NCBI RefSeq assembly: GCF_042678485.1 | Contig: NZ_JBHTKR010000004.1 | Coordinates: forward strand, 186,001 to 250,000 | Source: Seohaeicola saemankumensis | GTDB taxonomy: Bacteria > Pseudomonadota > Alphaproteobacteria > Rhodobacterales > Rhodobacteraceae | Reading direction: 5' to 3' | Length of the DNA stretch: 64,000 nucleotides | Part shown: one piece after another, positions 42,990-51,498 of the stretch | Position numbering within the stretch: the first letter of the stretch is position 1 | How the letters are laid out: each line of letters opens with the position of its first letter | Program-made: the position numbers and the translations under genes | Notes under the pieces: model-generated | Told to the model about the DNA's origin: nothing | Database searches by the model: none | Seen by the model: the letters and a program-made list of their open reading frames with translations, nothing else

Positions 42990-45900
42990 TCAAGGGAGGC
43001 TGCTGCGTCGCAGCGCCCCCATCACAAGATCGTTCGACAACGGCATCAACTGCGCGCCGCGCGTCCAAAGGACTGCCGTTTCAATGTTTCGATCGGGATA
43101 GATCAAGCGCAAAGCGGCTGCGTAGGCGCCCATCTGGCGTAAAATCCCTTCGGGGCATGCTTCCGGTCTGTCAGGAACAATGACGTTCGTTTTGAAATCT
43201 ACCGCCAGAACGCGGTCGTGCTGGATGATCAGCCGGTCGATCAGGCCGTGAATGCGCTTGCCGCCAAGTTCTTCCAGGGTTGCTGAAACCGGGATCTCAG
43301 CCAGCGTTCCCCCGGCGAACAGAAATGCGAGGTCTGGCTTGGACAAGACGGCCGTCGCCTCGTCCAGCAATGCGGGGATATCCGCGGCATCCGCCTCAAG
43401 TTCACCGCCCGACAAGATCGCCCGCGCCCGCGAGGCCCATTCCGATGGCGGCACCGAGGGCAGAACCTCAAGAAGCAGATGGATCTGCGACCCGCGCAGC
43501 ATTGCCTCCTCCTCGGTCGTTCCGCCCTCTCCCGGTAGCGCCTTTGCACCCCCAAGGTCTGATGGGCTGAGAGTTTCGGGCAAAGGCGCCACGGCCGGCG
43601 CGGGCTGGGAAAACAGCCTGTCCAGCGCTGACCGAGGCGTTGTTTCCGCAGCATCAGTGTCTGTTTCTGGCAGGAACCAGTCTCCGCTTTCAAGGCGCAC
43701 GCCCTGCCCAAAGCCGAAGTCGTGCTGAACTGCGCCAGAAGCCTGCATCGCGGCTTCGACCCGGTGGAACCAGCTGCCGCCATCCTTCCCGAGATCGCCG
43801 GCCGCAGCAACGATCAGCCATTTTTCGGCGCGGGTCATCGCGACATAAAGCAGCCGGTCGCGCTCAGCCTCCTGTGCTTCAAGCTGGGCCTGCAATGCGG
43901 CGGCCACGGTGGCGGGCGCGTCATCGCCGGGGGTCTTCCAAAGCGCCTTGCCCTCATGAACCAGCATCATGTCGCGGATGTTGTTATCCCGGCGTCCGGC
44001 ATCCGGCAGTATGACGATCGGCGCCTCAAGACCCTTGGCGCCATGAACCGTCATGACCCGGATCCGGTTGCCCGCCGCATCCATCTGACGTTTGATTTCC
44101 AGCTCATCCGTCTCCATCCAGGTCAGAAAACCTGTCAGGCTGGGGATATTGCCCCGCTCATAGGCCAGCGCCTGCGCCAGAAAAGCGTCAATCCCATCCT
44201 CGGCCTCTTGTCCGAGCCGCCCAAGGATCCGCCGCCGCCCGTCATGACGCGTCAGGATAGTTTCGATCAATTCGTAGGGCCGCAGGAAATCTGTCTGATC
44301 TCTGAGATCGTTCAGAATGGAAAGTGTGTCTGGATGGGTTTCGGTCTGGTTGCGCAATGCCTCCCACAGGTAACCCTTTCGACCCTGTGCCAGCGTGAAA
44401 AGCTGCTGTTCCGTCCAACCGAACAGGGGTGATTTCAACGCCACGGCCAGCGAAAGATCGTCTTCCGGCGTGGCCAGGAAAGACAGAAGTGCCGCCAGAT
44501 CGCGCACCGCCAGTTCCGCACCAACCTTGAGCCGATCCGCGCCCGCGACCTCAAGCCCTTTGTCCTTGCACGCGCGGATCACCTCGCGGAACAGGGATGA
44601 CCGTCGCTGAACAAGGATCAGCACATCGCCTTCACGGACAGGACGCATCCGGTAGGTTCCGCTGTTTTCGATCTCGACCGGGATCAGCACCCGCTGGTCC
44701 ACCATGCGCCGGATCTCTGACGCGATCCGATCGGCCAGAAGAACCATGTGGTCGCTTTCGCCACGTCGGTCGACCGGATCGTGCCAGTCCAGTTTTTCAG
44801 GCGCGGCCGGTTTTTCTATCGCTGGCCAAAGATCGACGCGACCAGGCATATCCGCCTTGAAAGCCCGGTGCAGCGACCCTGCAAACCCCGCGCTGTCGCG
44901 ATCCACGAAAGTCTGATCGACCAGGCGCAGAACCGCCTCAGCCGAGCGGAAGGAATATTCAAGCTCCATCGCGGACAAGGGGCGGTTGGTCGACACAAGC
45001 CGCTGTGCGAATTCGGCCTGCATTCTGTCGAATTCCCGTGGATCGGCACCCTGAAAGGAATAGATCGACTGTTTCTTGTCACCAACAACGAAGATTGTCC
45101 GTGGAACGTCAGCGCGCGCCCCTGCCCCGCTGGTGAATTCCTGCGCCAGCCTTTCGATCACTTGCCATTGCACCGGGCTGGTATCCTGCGCCTCATCCAC
45201 AAGGATATGGTCGATCCCGCCATCCAGCCGGTACAGAACCCAGGCCGCCACTGCCGGATCGGTCAGCAGATCCCGCGCCTTGACGATGAGATCGTCGAAA
45301 TCAAGCCAGCCCCGAAGCGTTTTCTGACGCTCATAGGCAGGCAGAAAGGCGCGCGCAAAGCGGTGCAGAACCAGTGTCTTTTCCGCAGCCGCAAGGGCAA
45401 GGCGCGATTCGCGGGCCTGTTCCACGCGGGTCATCCAGTCGTTGAGCGCGTCCAGGATATCCGGGATCGTCTTGCGGCAGTCCCTTGATGGAAAAGCCTC
45501 TATCTTGGCCCCAAACGGGTTTTTTGCGGATCCGCCATAGAGAAAGATATTCTCAAGCTCGGGCAGCTCGGACAAATCCTGCCCTGTCAGCAAGGCCAGC
45601 CGCGCAGCCTGTTTGCAGTCATTCGGTCCGCCGGCCAGCATTGCCGGAACCAGTTGGCGCAGAATCTCTGGCTCATCCCCGTTGAATACCGCCGCGCGCA
45701 GCGCTTTGGCATCATATCCCGGCGCAAGACCGAACCAGCCCAGAACCGTATCGCGCGTGACATCGCCTTGGAACGCATCGCGCTGGGCAGTCAGGACGCG
45801 GGTCAGATCATCAAAGTCGCTGCCTGAATAAATGGTCGCCATATCCTCGACCAGGCGTGCCGTCTTTCCTTCGGCCAGGGACTGAAGGATCTCTGCCCGC

Positions 45901-46364
45901 AATTGCCGCGCCGAGTGGTCATCCATCTCGGTGAATTGCGGGGTAACCCGTGCTTCCAGCGGAAAGCGTCGCAGCAAGGAGGCGCAGAAGGAATGGATCG
46001 TCTGGATCTTGAGGCCACCGGGCGTTTCGATGGCGCGGGCAAACAAGGTCCGCGCCTGGCGCAGCGCGTCACCATGGATTTCCCCGTCGATGCCAAGTTC
46101 GCGCAGCGCATCCCGCAGTGAACTGTCGGTCCGCATCGCCCAGCCGCCCAACCGTTTGAAAAGGCGGTTCTGCATCTCGCTGGCGGCCGCCTTGGTATAG
46201 GTCAGGCAGAGAATGTGCTGCGGCTCTACCCCGGACAAAAGCAGACGCGCAACACGATCAGTCAGAACGCGTGTTTTTCCTGATCCGGCATTTGCTGAAA
46301 GCCATGTCGATCCGTCGGGGCGGGCGGCCTGAACCTGCCGTTCCGTTGCGTCGTCGCGCCTCAT
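42990..46364 (-). CDS. addA: AddA helicase-nuclease subunit
   Basis: UvrD-type helicase and nuclease subunit of AddAB, the alphaproteobacterial counterpart of RecBCD in double-strand break repair. 1124 residues: Walker A ANAGSGKTRVLTDR near 25, DFDDLIVKARDLL, the Walker B region ILVDEAQDTSPVQW, GDKKQSIYSFQGAD and VMTVHGAKGLEAPIV. The C-terminal RecB-family nuclease is seen as AVDFKTN near 1068. The ATG at 46364 overlaps the addB stop by 4 bp. Confidence 0.95.
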   Translation of the reverse strand: MRRDDATERQVQAARPDGSTWLSANAGSGKTRVLTDRVARLLLSGVEPQHILCLTYTKAAASEMQNRLFKRLGGWAMRTDSSLRDALRELGIDGEIHGDALRQARTLFARAIETPGGLKIQTIHSFCASLLRRFPLEARVTPQFTEMDDHSARQLRAEILQSLAEGKTARLVEDMATIYSGSDFDDLTRVLTAQRDAFQGDVTRDTVLGWFGLAPGYDAKALRAAVFNGDEPEILRQLVPAMLAGGPNDCKQAARLALLTGQDLSELPELENIFLYGGSAKNPFGAKIEAFPSRDCRKTIPDILDALNDWMTRVEQARESRLALAAAEKTLVLHRFARAFLPAYERQKTLRGWLDFDDLIVKARDLLTDPAVAAWVLYRLDGGIDHILVDEAQDTSPVQWQVIERLAQEFTSGAGARADVPRTIFVVGDKKQSIYSFQGADPREFDRMQAEFAQRLVSTNRPLSAMELEYSFRSAEAVLRLVDQTFVDRDSAGFAGSLHRAFKADMPGRVDLWPAIEKPAAPEKLDWHDPVDRRGESDHMVLLADRIASEIRRMVDQRVLIPVEIENSGTYRMRPVREGDVLILVQRRSSLFREVIRACKDKGLEVAGADRLKVGAELAVRDLAALLSFLATPEDDLSLAVALKSPLFGWTEQQLFTLAQGRKGYLWEALRNQTETHPDTLSILNDLRDQTDFLRPYELIETILTRHDGRRRILGRLGQEAEDGIDAFLAQALAYERGNIPSLTGFLTWMETDELEIKRQMDAAGNRIRVMTVHGAKGLEAPIVILPDAGRRDNNIRDMMLVHEGKALWKTPGDDAPATVAAALQAQLEAQEAERDRLLYVAMTRAEKWLIVAAAGDLGKDGGSWFHRVEAAMQASGAVQHDFGFGQGVRLESGDWFLPETDTDAAETTPRSALDRLFSQPAPAVAPLPETLSPSDLGGAKALPGEGGTTEEEAMLRGSQIHLLLEVLPSVPPSEWASRARAILSGGELEADAADIPALLDEATAVLSKPDLAFLFAGGTLAEIPVSATLEELGGKRIHGLIDRLIIQHDRVLAVDFKTNVIVPDRPEACPEGILRQMGAYAAALRLIYPDRNIETAVLWTRGAQLMPLSNDLVMGALRRSSLP

Positions 46365-49297
46365 GACAGATCCTCGGGCGTGGCGTCCTGTGTGGCATCC
46401 CATTCACCAAAACGGGCCAGCAGGTCATAGTCGCCGGTATCGCTTTCCTTCAGCATCGCGCGTCGGGCCGTATAGCCTTGATCCGCTTGCAGATAGGCCG
46501 AGATCAGGGCCACCAGTTCCTTCCAGACTTTTTCGGGCGGTTCGTCACCCAGCGGGGCAGGCTGTTCCTTGCGGATGCTGCCCACACCGATATAGGCGGC
46601 CTTGGCCACGGGTGCAGGCGCGATATCCTTGAACGCACCGCGCGTCGCCAGCGCGGCCTCAAGCAGAAGCTGCTTGTCGAAAAATTTCTGCTCATCCTGG
46701 GAAGGCAGCGCGCCGGTCTTGTAATCGTAAATATGCAACGCGCCGGTCGCATCGCGGTCGATCCGGTCGGCCTTGACGGTCAGGGTGAACCCCAGACCGG
46801 ACAGTTCGGCCGCGCCCTTGCGTTCGAAGGCGATGGGCAGCGCCTGCGCGCGACGGGCTTTCTCGCTGGTGACGATCCAATCCGCCGCCCGCGCAATCCG
46901 CGCTTTCCACAGGACGCGGATATCGGGCCAAGGTACATTTTCAGCCAGAACAGTCTCTGTAAGCTGCATCAGATCGTCCTGCGTCAGCTTTTCGGGGGCA
47001 TCTGTCAAACTCTTGACGAAAGCTTCGAGGATGTCATGCGTCACGATCCCGCGCAGCAGGGCATCAGGCGCCTGCATCAGGCTGTTGATCGGGCGCAGCC
47101 CCAGAACGTGACGGGCATAGATTGCATAAGGATCACGGATCAGCCGCTTGATCTCGGTCACCGACAGCTGCATTGGCCGTGCGGCGACCGGTGGGCGCGG
47201 CGAGGGTCGCAAGGCGGGCGGCACGCGCGCGGGCGTTTCAAGCTGCACGACCTTTTCCAGCCATGAATCGCCCCTGGCCCGCATGGCCTTGAGAACCTCC
47301 GGCCCGCCCTGGTCGGGCAGACCGTCCAGCAGATTGACCATCCGGTTCACCCAGCGCGAGGCCACCGTCTGGGCATCATCGGACCGGATCGAGCGCGTCA
47401 GCCAGACCTCTTGTGCGGCAATGGCCTGCTGGAAGTCATGGGCTGACAGCCCGATGCGGCGTTCGGGCAGCAGCAGACCCGCATCGTGGCGCATCTTGCG
47501 GTTCAGCCAGGGATCGGGGCCCGGCATTTCCGGCCAGCTACCCTCGTTCAGCCCGCCAAGAATGACCAGATCGGCGCCTTGCACCCGCGCTTCCAGCGTG
47601 CCCCAGATCAGGATGTGCGGATGGGGCGCATCCCGATCACGCACCTCGACGCCCGAAAGGATCGCACCGAACAGATCGGCATAGTCGCTGGCATCCATGG
47701 CGCCGCCATATCCGGCTTCGCGGGTCAGCATCTCGACCAGCGCCAGCGCCTCGCGTCCTGCCTTTTCCTGCCAGAGAATCCCGCTTCCTTCACCCTTGCT
47801 GCCCTGCGCGATCCTGGCGGCCAGATCCAGATGCGCGGTCAGCCGCTCGGACAGCGGGACCTCGCCCGGCATGGGCTTGTCGGTGAAGCAGGCCGTCACC
47901 CATTCAGCCCAATCCCGCGCTTCGGTCTGCTTTTGCCTGTCGGCCCAGGACAGCAGGTCCGGACCTGTGGGAAAGGGCGGGCCATTTTGCCTGATATGCA
48001 ACTCCAGTTCGCGGCTCAGGCGCAAATGCAGGCCGCGGTCCGCACCCGAATGCGTCAGCGGGTGCGACAGCAGCGTGATCAGCGCCTCGGATGTCAGTTT
48101 ACGCTGAAATAGTGCCGCAACATGTCGCAGAAACCGGCCTGGCGGTGACAGGTTGAGCGGCTGGCCCGCGCTGTCGTCCGGCAGGATGTTCCACCGGTCC
48201 AGCGCAGCGGTTACCTGCCGCGTCAGCATCCGGTCAGGTGTGATCAGGGCAGCGGTGATGCCATCCTCTGCGGCCTGCCGCAGCCGCATTGCGATTGCCA
48301 TCGCCTCGGCCCGCAGCGATGGCGCCTCGACCAGGGTCACATTGGCCATGGCGTCATCAAGCTGCCTGAGTTGTGGCCCTTCCGACAGCCATTGATCCGT
48401 GACAGGTGCGGGGCGCAGGGCCAGCGACACCAGCGCGTTGCGCGCCGGACAGGGTGCGGGGCTGTCGGACCACGGAAGAATGTCGTCAGGCTCCAGCCCA
48501 AGATCGCGCATCAGAAGGCGAAACCGGAACTGGGGATGATCCTCGGCCAGAAGTGCATCGTTCAGATCGGCCCAGGCGCGCGGGCGCATGTCAAAGTCGA
48601 ACCCCGGCACAACGATCGCACCCTGGGGCAGGCGCGCGACTGCGTCCATCAGAAAGCGTGTGGTGCCGCGCGACCCGGTCGATCCCGCCACGATCACGGG
48701 ATGCGCGGGCGGCTCTGCCCGCCAACCCGCGACAAGGCTTTCGATCACGCGTCTTTGCCGTGCCTCGCGATCCGGGGCATCGCCCGCTCCGTCAAAGAAG
48801 TGTTGCACGATCCCAAGGAATTGCTGTGCGCGCGCCCAATGCCCCGATTGGTCCGATACATCCAGTTGCCTGATTGCATCCGGCCCGACACCTTCGCCCT
48901 GCATCTCGTCCAGCAGGCTCGCCAGACTGTCGGACAAATCATAGAGAGAGGCGCGTGGCGCCAGATCAGGCTGACTGTCCAGTAGCTTTGCAACCAACTG
49001 CGATATTTCCAGCCTGCGCCGCAGCGGGGAAACCGGCGGATCCATCGTGGCTAGGTCGGCATGGTCGCCCATGTCCGTCACCAACCGGATCGCCGGAAGC
49101 AGAAGAGCCGGCCCTGTATCGAACAGATCGCGTATCCGACGGGCCATGCGCCGTGTGTTCACGATCAGCTGCACCTGCGCCAGCGCCTCGGGCGGCTTGC
49201 CGGCGAACCGGACCAGAAGACCCCGAACCAGCGCCGCGGGAAAGTCGGCCCCCGGTGGCAGGCCGAACATGCGTGGCTTGTCAGAGGGATCAAACAT
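46361..49297 (-). CDS. addB: AddB subunit of the AddAB helicase-nuclease
   Basis: 978 residues from the ATG at 49297. The second nuclease motif is IYDYKTGALP near 865-875, and VILGGLNEGSWPE near 560 is typical of AddB. The N-terminal ATP-site region (GLPPGADFPAALV) has no GKT/GKS, so it is a degenerate helicase. Only two cysteines occur in the whole chain, so the four-cysteine [4Fe-4S] staple of B. subtilis AddB is absent. It overlaps murU by 8 bp and addA by 4 bp. Confidence 0.93.
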   Translation of the reverse strand: MFDPSDKPRMFGLPPGADFPAALVRGLLVRFAGKPPEALAQVQLIVNTRRMARRIRDLFDTGPALLLPAIRLVTDMGDHADLATMDPPVSPLRRRLEISQLVAKLLDSQPDLAPRASLYDLSDSLASLLDEMQGEGVGPDAIRQLDVSDQSGHWARAQQFLGIVQHFFDGAGDAPDREARQRRVIESLVAGWRAEPPAHPVIVAGSTGSRGTTRFLMDAVARLPQGAIVVPGFDFDMRPRAWADLNDALLAEDHPQFRFRLLMRDLGLEPDDILPWSDSPAPCPARNALVSLALRPAPVTDQWLSEGPQLRQLDDAMANVTLVEAPSLRAEAMAIAMRLRQAAEDGITAALITPDRMLTRQVTAALDRWNILPDDSAGQPLNLSPPGRFLRHVAALFQRKLTSEALITLLSHPLTHSGADRGLHLRLSRELELHIRQNGPPFPTGPDLLSWADRQKQTEARDWAEWVTACFTDKPMPGEVPLSERLTAHLDLAARIAQGSKGEGSGILWQEKAGREALALVEMLTREAGYGGAMDASDYADLFGAILSGVEVRDRDAPHPHILIWGTLEARVQGADLVILGGLNEGSWPEMPGPDPWLNRKMRHDAGLLLPERRIGLSAHDFQQAIAAQEVWLTRSIRSDDAQTVASRWVNRMVNLLDGLPDQGGPEVLKAMRARGDSWLEKVVQLETPARVPPALRPSPRPPVAARPMQLSVTEIKRLIRDPYAIYARHVLGLRPINSLMQAPDALLRGIVTHDILEAFVKSLTDAPEKLTQDDLMQLTETVLAENVPWPDIRVLWKARIARAADWIVTSEKARRAQALPIAFERKGAAELSGLGFTLTVKADRIDRDATGALHIYDYKTGALPSQDEQKFFDKQLLLEAALATRGAFKDIAPAPVAKAAYIGVGSIRKEQPAPLGDEPPEKVWKELVALISAYLQADQGYTARRAMLKESDTGDYDLLARFGEWDATQDATPEDLS

Positions 49298-49982
49298 CGC
49301 CTTGTCCAATCAGCCTTTCGGCAAGGGCAATCCCCTCTGGTCGGCCCACGTCACACCACTGTCCGGGATAGCGAAACCCGAACAGACGCCCCCGTTCCAG
49401 CATCCGGTCCCACAGAAGGTTCAGCGAAAAGGCGCTGTCGCGGATTTCGTTCAGACCTTCGGTCCTGATGATCTGGGCGCCGCCATAGATCCAGCCCGGT
49501 CCACGTGACAGGCACCCGGTGTCATCAAGGACAAAATCGCCGGTTCCGGTGTGGCCCACGGCCATATCCGGGCTGACGCAGACCAAAAGCGCATCCATCC
49601 GCCCAGGGTCCCAGGCCTGCAAGGCAAGGGTCAGGGGATTCGGCCCTTTCCAGATTGCGTCCGTATTCAGGGTAAAGACAGGGCCGTCGCCCAGCAAAGG
49701 CACGGCCTGGCGCAGGCCGCCGCCGGTTTCAAGGATCTCGGGCTGCTCGACCGACAAAAGGACGTCTGTTCCGCTCAGGTGCCTTTCCAGCATATCCGCA
49801 CGGTAATGCAGATTGGCAACCTTTCGTGGAATGCCTGCATCAGCGACAAGGTCCAGCGCATGATCGATCAGCGCGCGCCCGGCGACATTGACCAGTGGTT
49901 TGGGCCGGTCCGCGGTCAACGCACCCATGCGCGTGCCGAAACCTGCGGCAAACAGCATCACGGCTTGGGGATGGTCGCGCAT
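49290..49982 (-). CDS. murU: Nucleotidyltransferase, MurNAc-1-P uridylyltransferase type
   Basis: 230 residues of the GT-A nucleotidyltransferase fold: LFAAGFGTRMGALTADRPKPLVNVAGRALIDH near the N-terminus, LSVEQPEILETGGGLRQ, FTLNTDAIW and RGPGWIYGGAQII. Next to AmgK it matches MurU, which makes UDP-MurNAc from MurNAc-1-phosphate in the peptidoglycan recycling route that skips de novo synthesis. The chosen ATG at 49982 overlaps the amgK stop by 25 bp; the longer frame upstream is inside amgK. Mechanism and partner are inferred from the pairing; sequence alone supports only a sugar nucleotidyltransferase. Confidence 0.85.
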   Translation of the reverse strand: MRDHPQAVMLFAAGFGTRMGALTADRPKPLVNVAGRALIDHALDLVADAGIPRKVANLHYRADMLERHLSGTDVLLSVEQPEILETGGGLRQAVPLLGDGPVFTLNTDAIWKGPNPLTLALQAWDPGRMDALLVCVSPDMAVGHTGTGDFVLDDTGCLSRGPGWIYGGAQIIRTEGLNEIRDSAFSLNLLWDRMLERGRLFGFRYPGQWCDVGRPEGIALAERLIGQGDV

Positions 49983-50977
49983 CTTTCCTTTATCCTTCCA
50001 AGGATGTCTGCAGTCGGGGTCGGTAGCTCCCCCTTGATCAGCTTGGCCACAGGGACAAGGGCAGGATGGTCCAGGTCCCGCATCAGCAGATCCCAGACCC
50101 TTGGGATAAGGTCCACGTAATGCGATTTGCCATTCAGCATGCAAAGCCTGCCAAAAACGCCAAGAATGCGAAGATTGCGCTGCGCCCCCAGAACTGCATA
50201 GGCGGCACGGAACGCGATATCATCCTGCCCCGTGGCGGCAACATATCTTGCGACCATCCGGTCTTCGATTGCAGGGGGCACATCGCGGCGGGCATCCTGC
50301 AGTACCGACACCAGATCATAGGCCCTGTGGCCCCGCATCGCATCCTGAAAATCCAGCAGACCCACCCGTGCCGGTCCGGTTCTGTCAGGCAACCAGATCA
50401 GGTTCTCGGCGTGATAGTCACGCTGGATCAGTACGGGCGTCTCGCTGGCATGGCGCGCGAGGATCGGTGCAAACGCATCGCGAAATGCGCTCTCGGAGTC
50501 CGGATCCTCTGTCAGCGCGCCACCCAGATACCAGCGCCAGGCAAGTGCCGCCATGTCCAGCATGATCTGCGGATCATAGGCGCGCAGCCCGGCGGGCGGG
50601 GTCGCGTGATGCAGATGCACCAGAACATCGGTTGCGGCTTCGTAAAGGAGTTGCTCAAGCGCCGGATCCCGGGGAATGACCCGGGCGAACAGATCGTCGC
50701 CAAGGTCCTCCAGCAAAAGAAACCCGTTGATTTCATCCACCGCAAGGATTTTTGGCGCGCTCAATCCCAGATCGGACAGATAGCGCGCGATCCGAACAAA
50801 GGGGCGAATATCCTCGCCCTTTTCGGTTGGCGCATCCATCAATACGGCGCTTTGCCCGTTCAGATGCAAACGCTCGTAGCGCCTGTTCGAGGCGTCTCCG
50901 GCCAGCGGTTTCCTGCTGGCCCCGGCCCAATTGGTGCCGGCAACAAAGGCATCCGCCAGATCGCTGCGGTTACTCAT
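49958..50977 (-). CDS. amgK: Anomeric MurNAc/GlcNAc kinase (aminoglycoside phosphotransferase fold)
   Basis: 339 residues of the APH/choline-kinase fold: nucleotide loop LAGDASNRRYERL near 24-37, catalytic loop IQRDYHAENLIW near 190-201, metal-binding LLDFQDAM near 212. Family AmgK phosphorylates MurNAc on the anomeric carbon; the adjacent murU takes the product. It overlaps tsaE by 8 bp. Antibiotic modification is very unlikely given the context. Confidence 0.85.
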   Translation of the reverse strand: MSNRSDLADAFVAGTNWAGASRKPLAGDASNRRYERLHLNGQSAVLMDAPTEKGEDIRPFVRIARYLSDLGLSAPKILAVDEINGFLLLEDLGDDLFARVIPRDPALEQLLYEAATDVLVHLHHATPPAGLRAYDPQIMLDMAALAWRWYLGGALTEDPDSESAFRDAFAPILARHASETPVLIQRDYHAENLIWLPDRTGPARVGLLDFQDAMRGHRAYDLVSVLQDARRDVPPAIEDRMVARYVAATGQDDIAFRAAYAVLGAQRNLRILGVFGRLCMLNGKSHYVDLIPRVWDLLMRDLDHPALVPVAKLIKGELPTPTADILGRIKERCATIPKP

Positions 50978-51446
50978 CGAAAGTTCCCTTCAGGCGCTCT
51001 GCCCATTTTTCGCAGGTCCATGTCAATGCAACCTCTCTCTGGTTCTCGTCCTTGCCTTGTGTGAATTCCATCCGCAAGGCATCGGCGGGTGACAGTCCGC
51101 CAAGGCGATCAGGCCATTCGACAAGACAGATCGCGGTGTCGAATGCCTCTGTCAGGCCAAGCTCGACCACCTCGTCCGGCAGGGAAAGACGATAGAGATC
51201 GGCATGCCAGATCTCGCATGTGGCGGTTTCATATGTCTGCACCAGCGTGAAGGTCGGCGAGGGCACATCTTCGGGAATATCCATCCTGGATTGGATCAGG
51301 CTGCGTGCGAAATGCGTCTTGCCGGCGCCGATGGGACCATCCAGCAGCAGAACGTCACCAGGTTGCAAATGCGCGCCAAGGCGGGCCGCGAAAGCGGCGG
51401 TCTGGTCGGGTGAGGAAAGCGTGATCCGGGCGGTATATGGCGACAT
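50970..51446 (-). CDS. tsaE: tRNA threonylcarbamoyladenosine synthesis ATPase TsaE
   Basis: ATPase needed with TsaB-TsaD for t6A in tRNA. 158 residues: Walker A LLDGPIGAGKTHFAR near 34-48, SPTFTLVQ near 63, IWHADLYRL and a C-terminal VEWPDRLG. The first gene of the tsaE-amgK-murU-addB-addA chain; overlaps amgK by 8 bp. The association of TsaE with AmgK/MurU is common in proteobacteria, with no clear functional reason. Confidence 0.95.
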   Translation of the reverse strand: MSPYTARITLSSPDQTAAFAARLGAHLQPGDVLLLDGPIGAGKTHFARSLIQSRMDIPEDVPSPTFTLVQTYETATCEIWHADLYRLSLPDEVVELGLTEAFDTAICLVEWPDRLGGLSPADALRMEFTQGKDENQREVALTWTCEKWAERLKGTFDE

Positions 51447-51498
51447 TCACGCAGAGTAGCGCGCTTGAAACTGCCTGCAAGCGTGATCGGCAGATGGA

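Noticed and set aside
42934..43068. Longer trxA reading frame starting upstream
   Set aside because: The added residues overlap addA and have no thioredoxin similarity; the ATG at 42933 gives the standard 106 residues.
49958..50977. Aminoglycoside resistance phosphotransferase
   Set aside because: The fold is shared, but the partner murU and the conserved cell-wall context point to AmgK instead.
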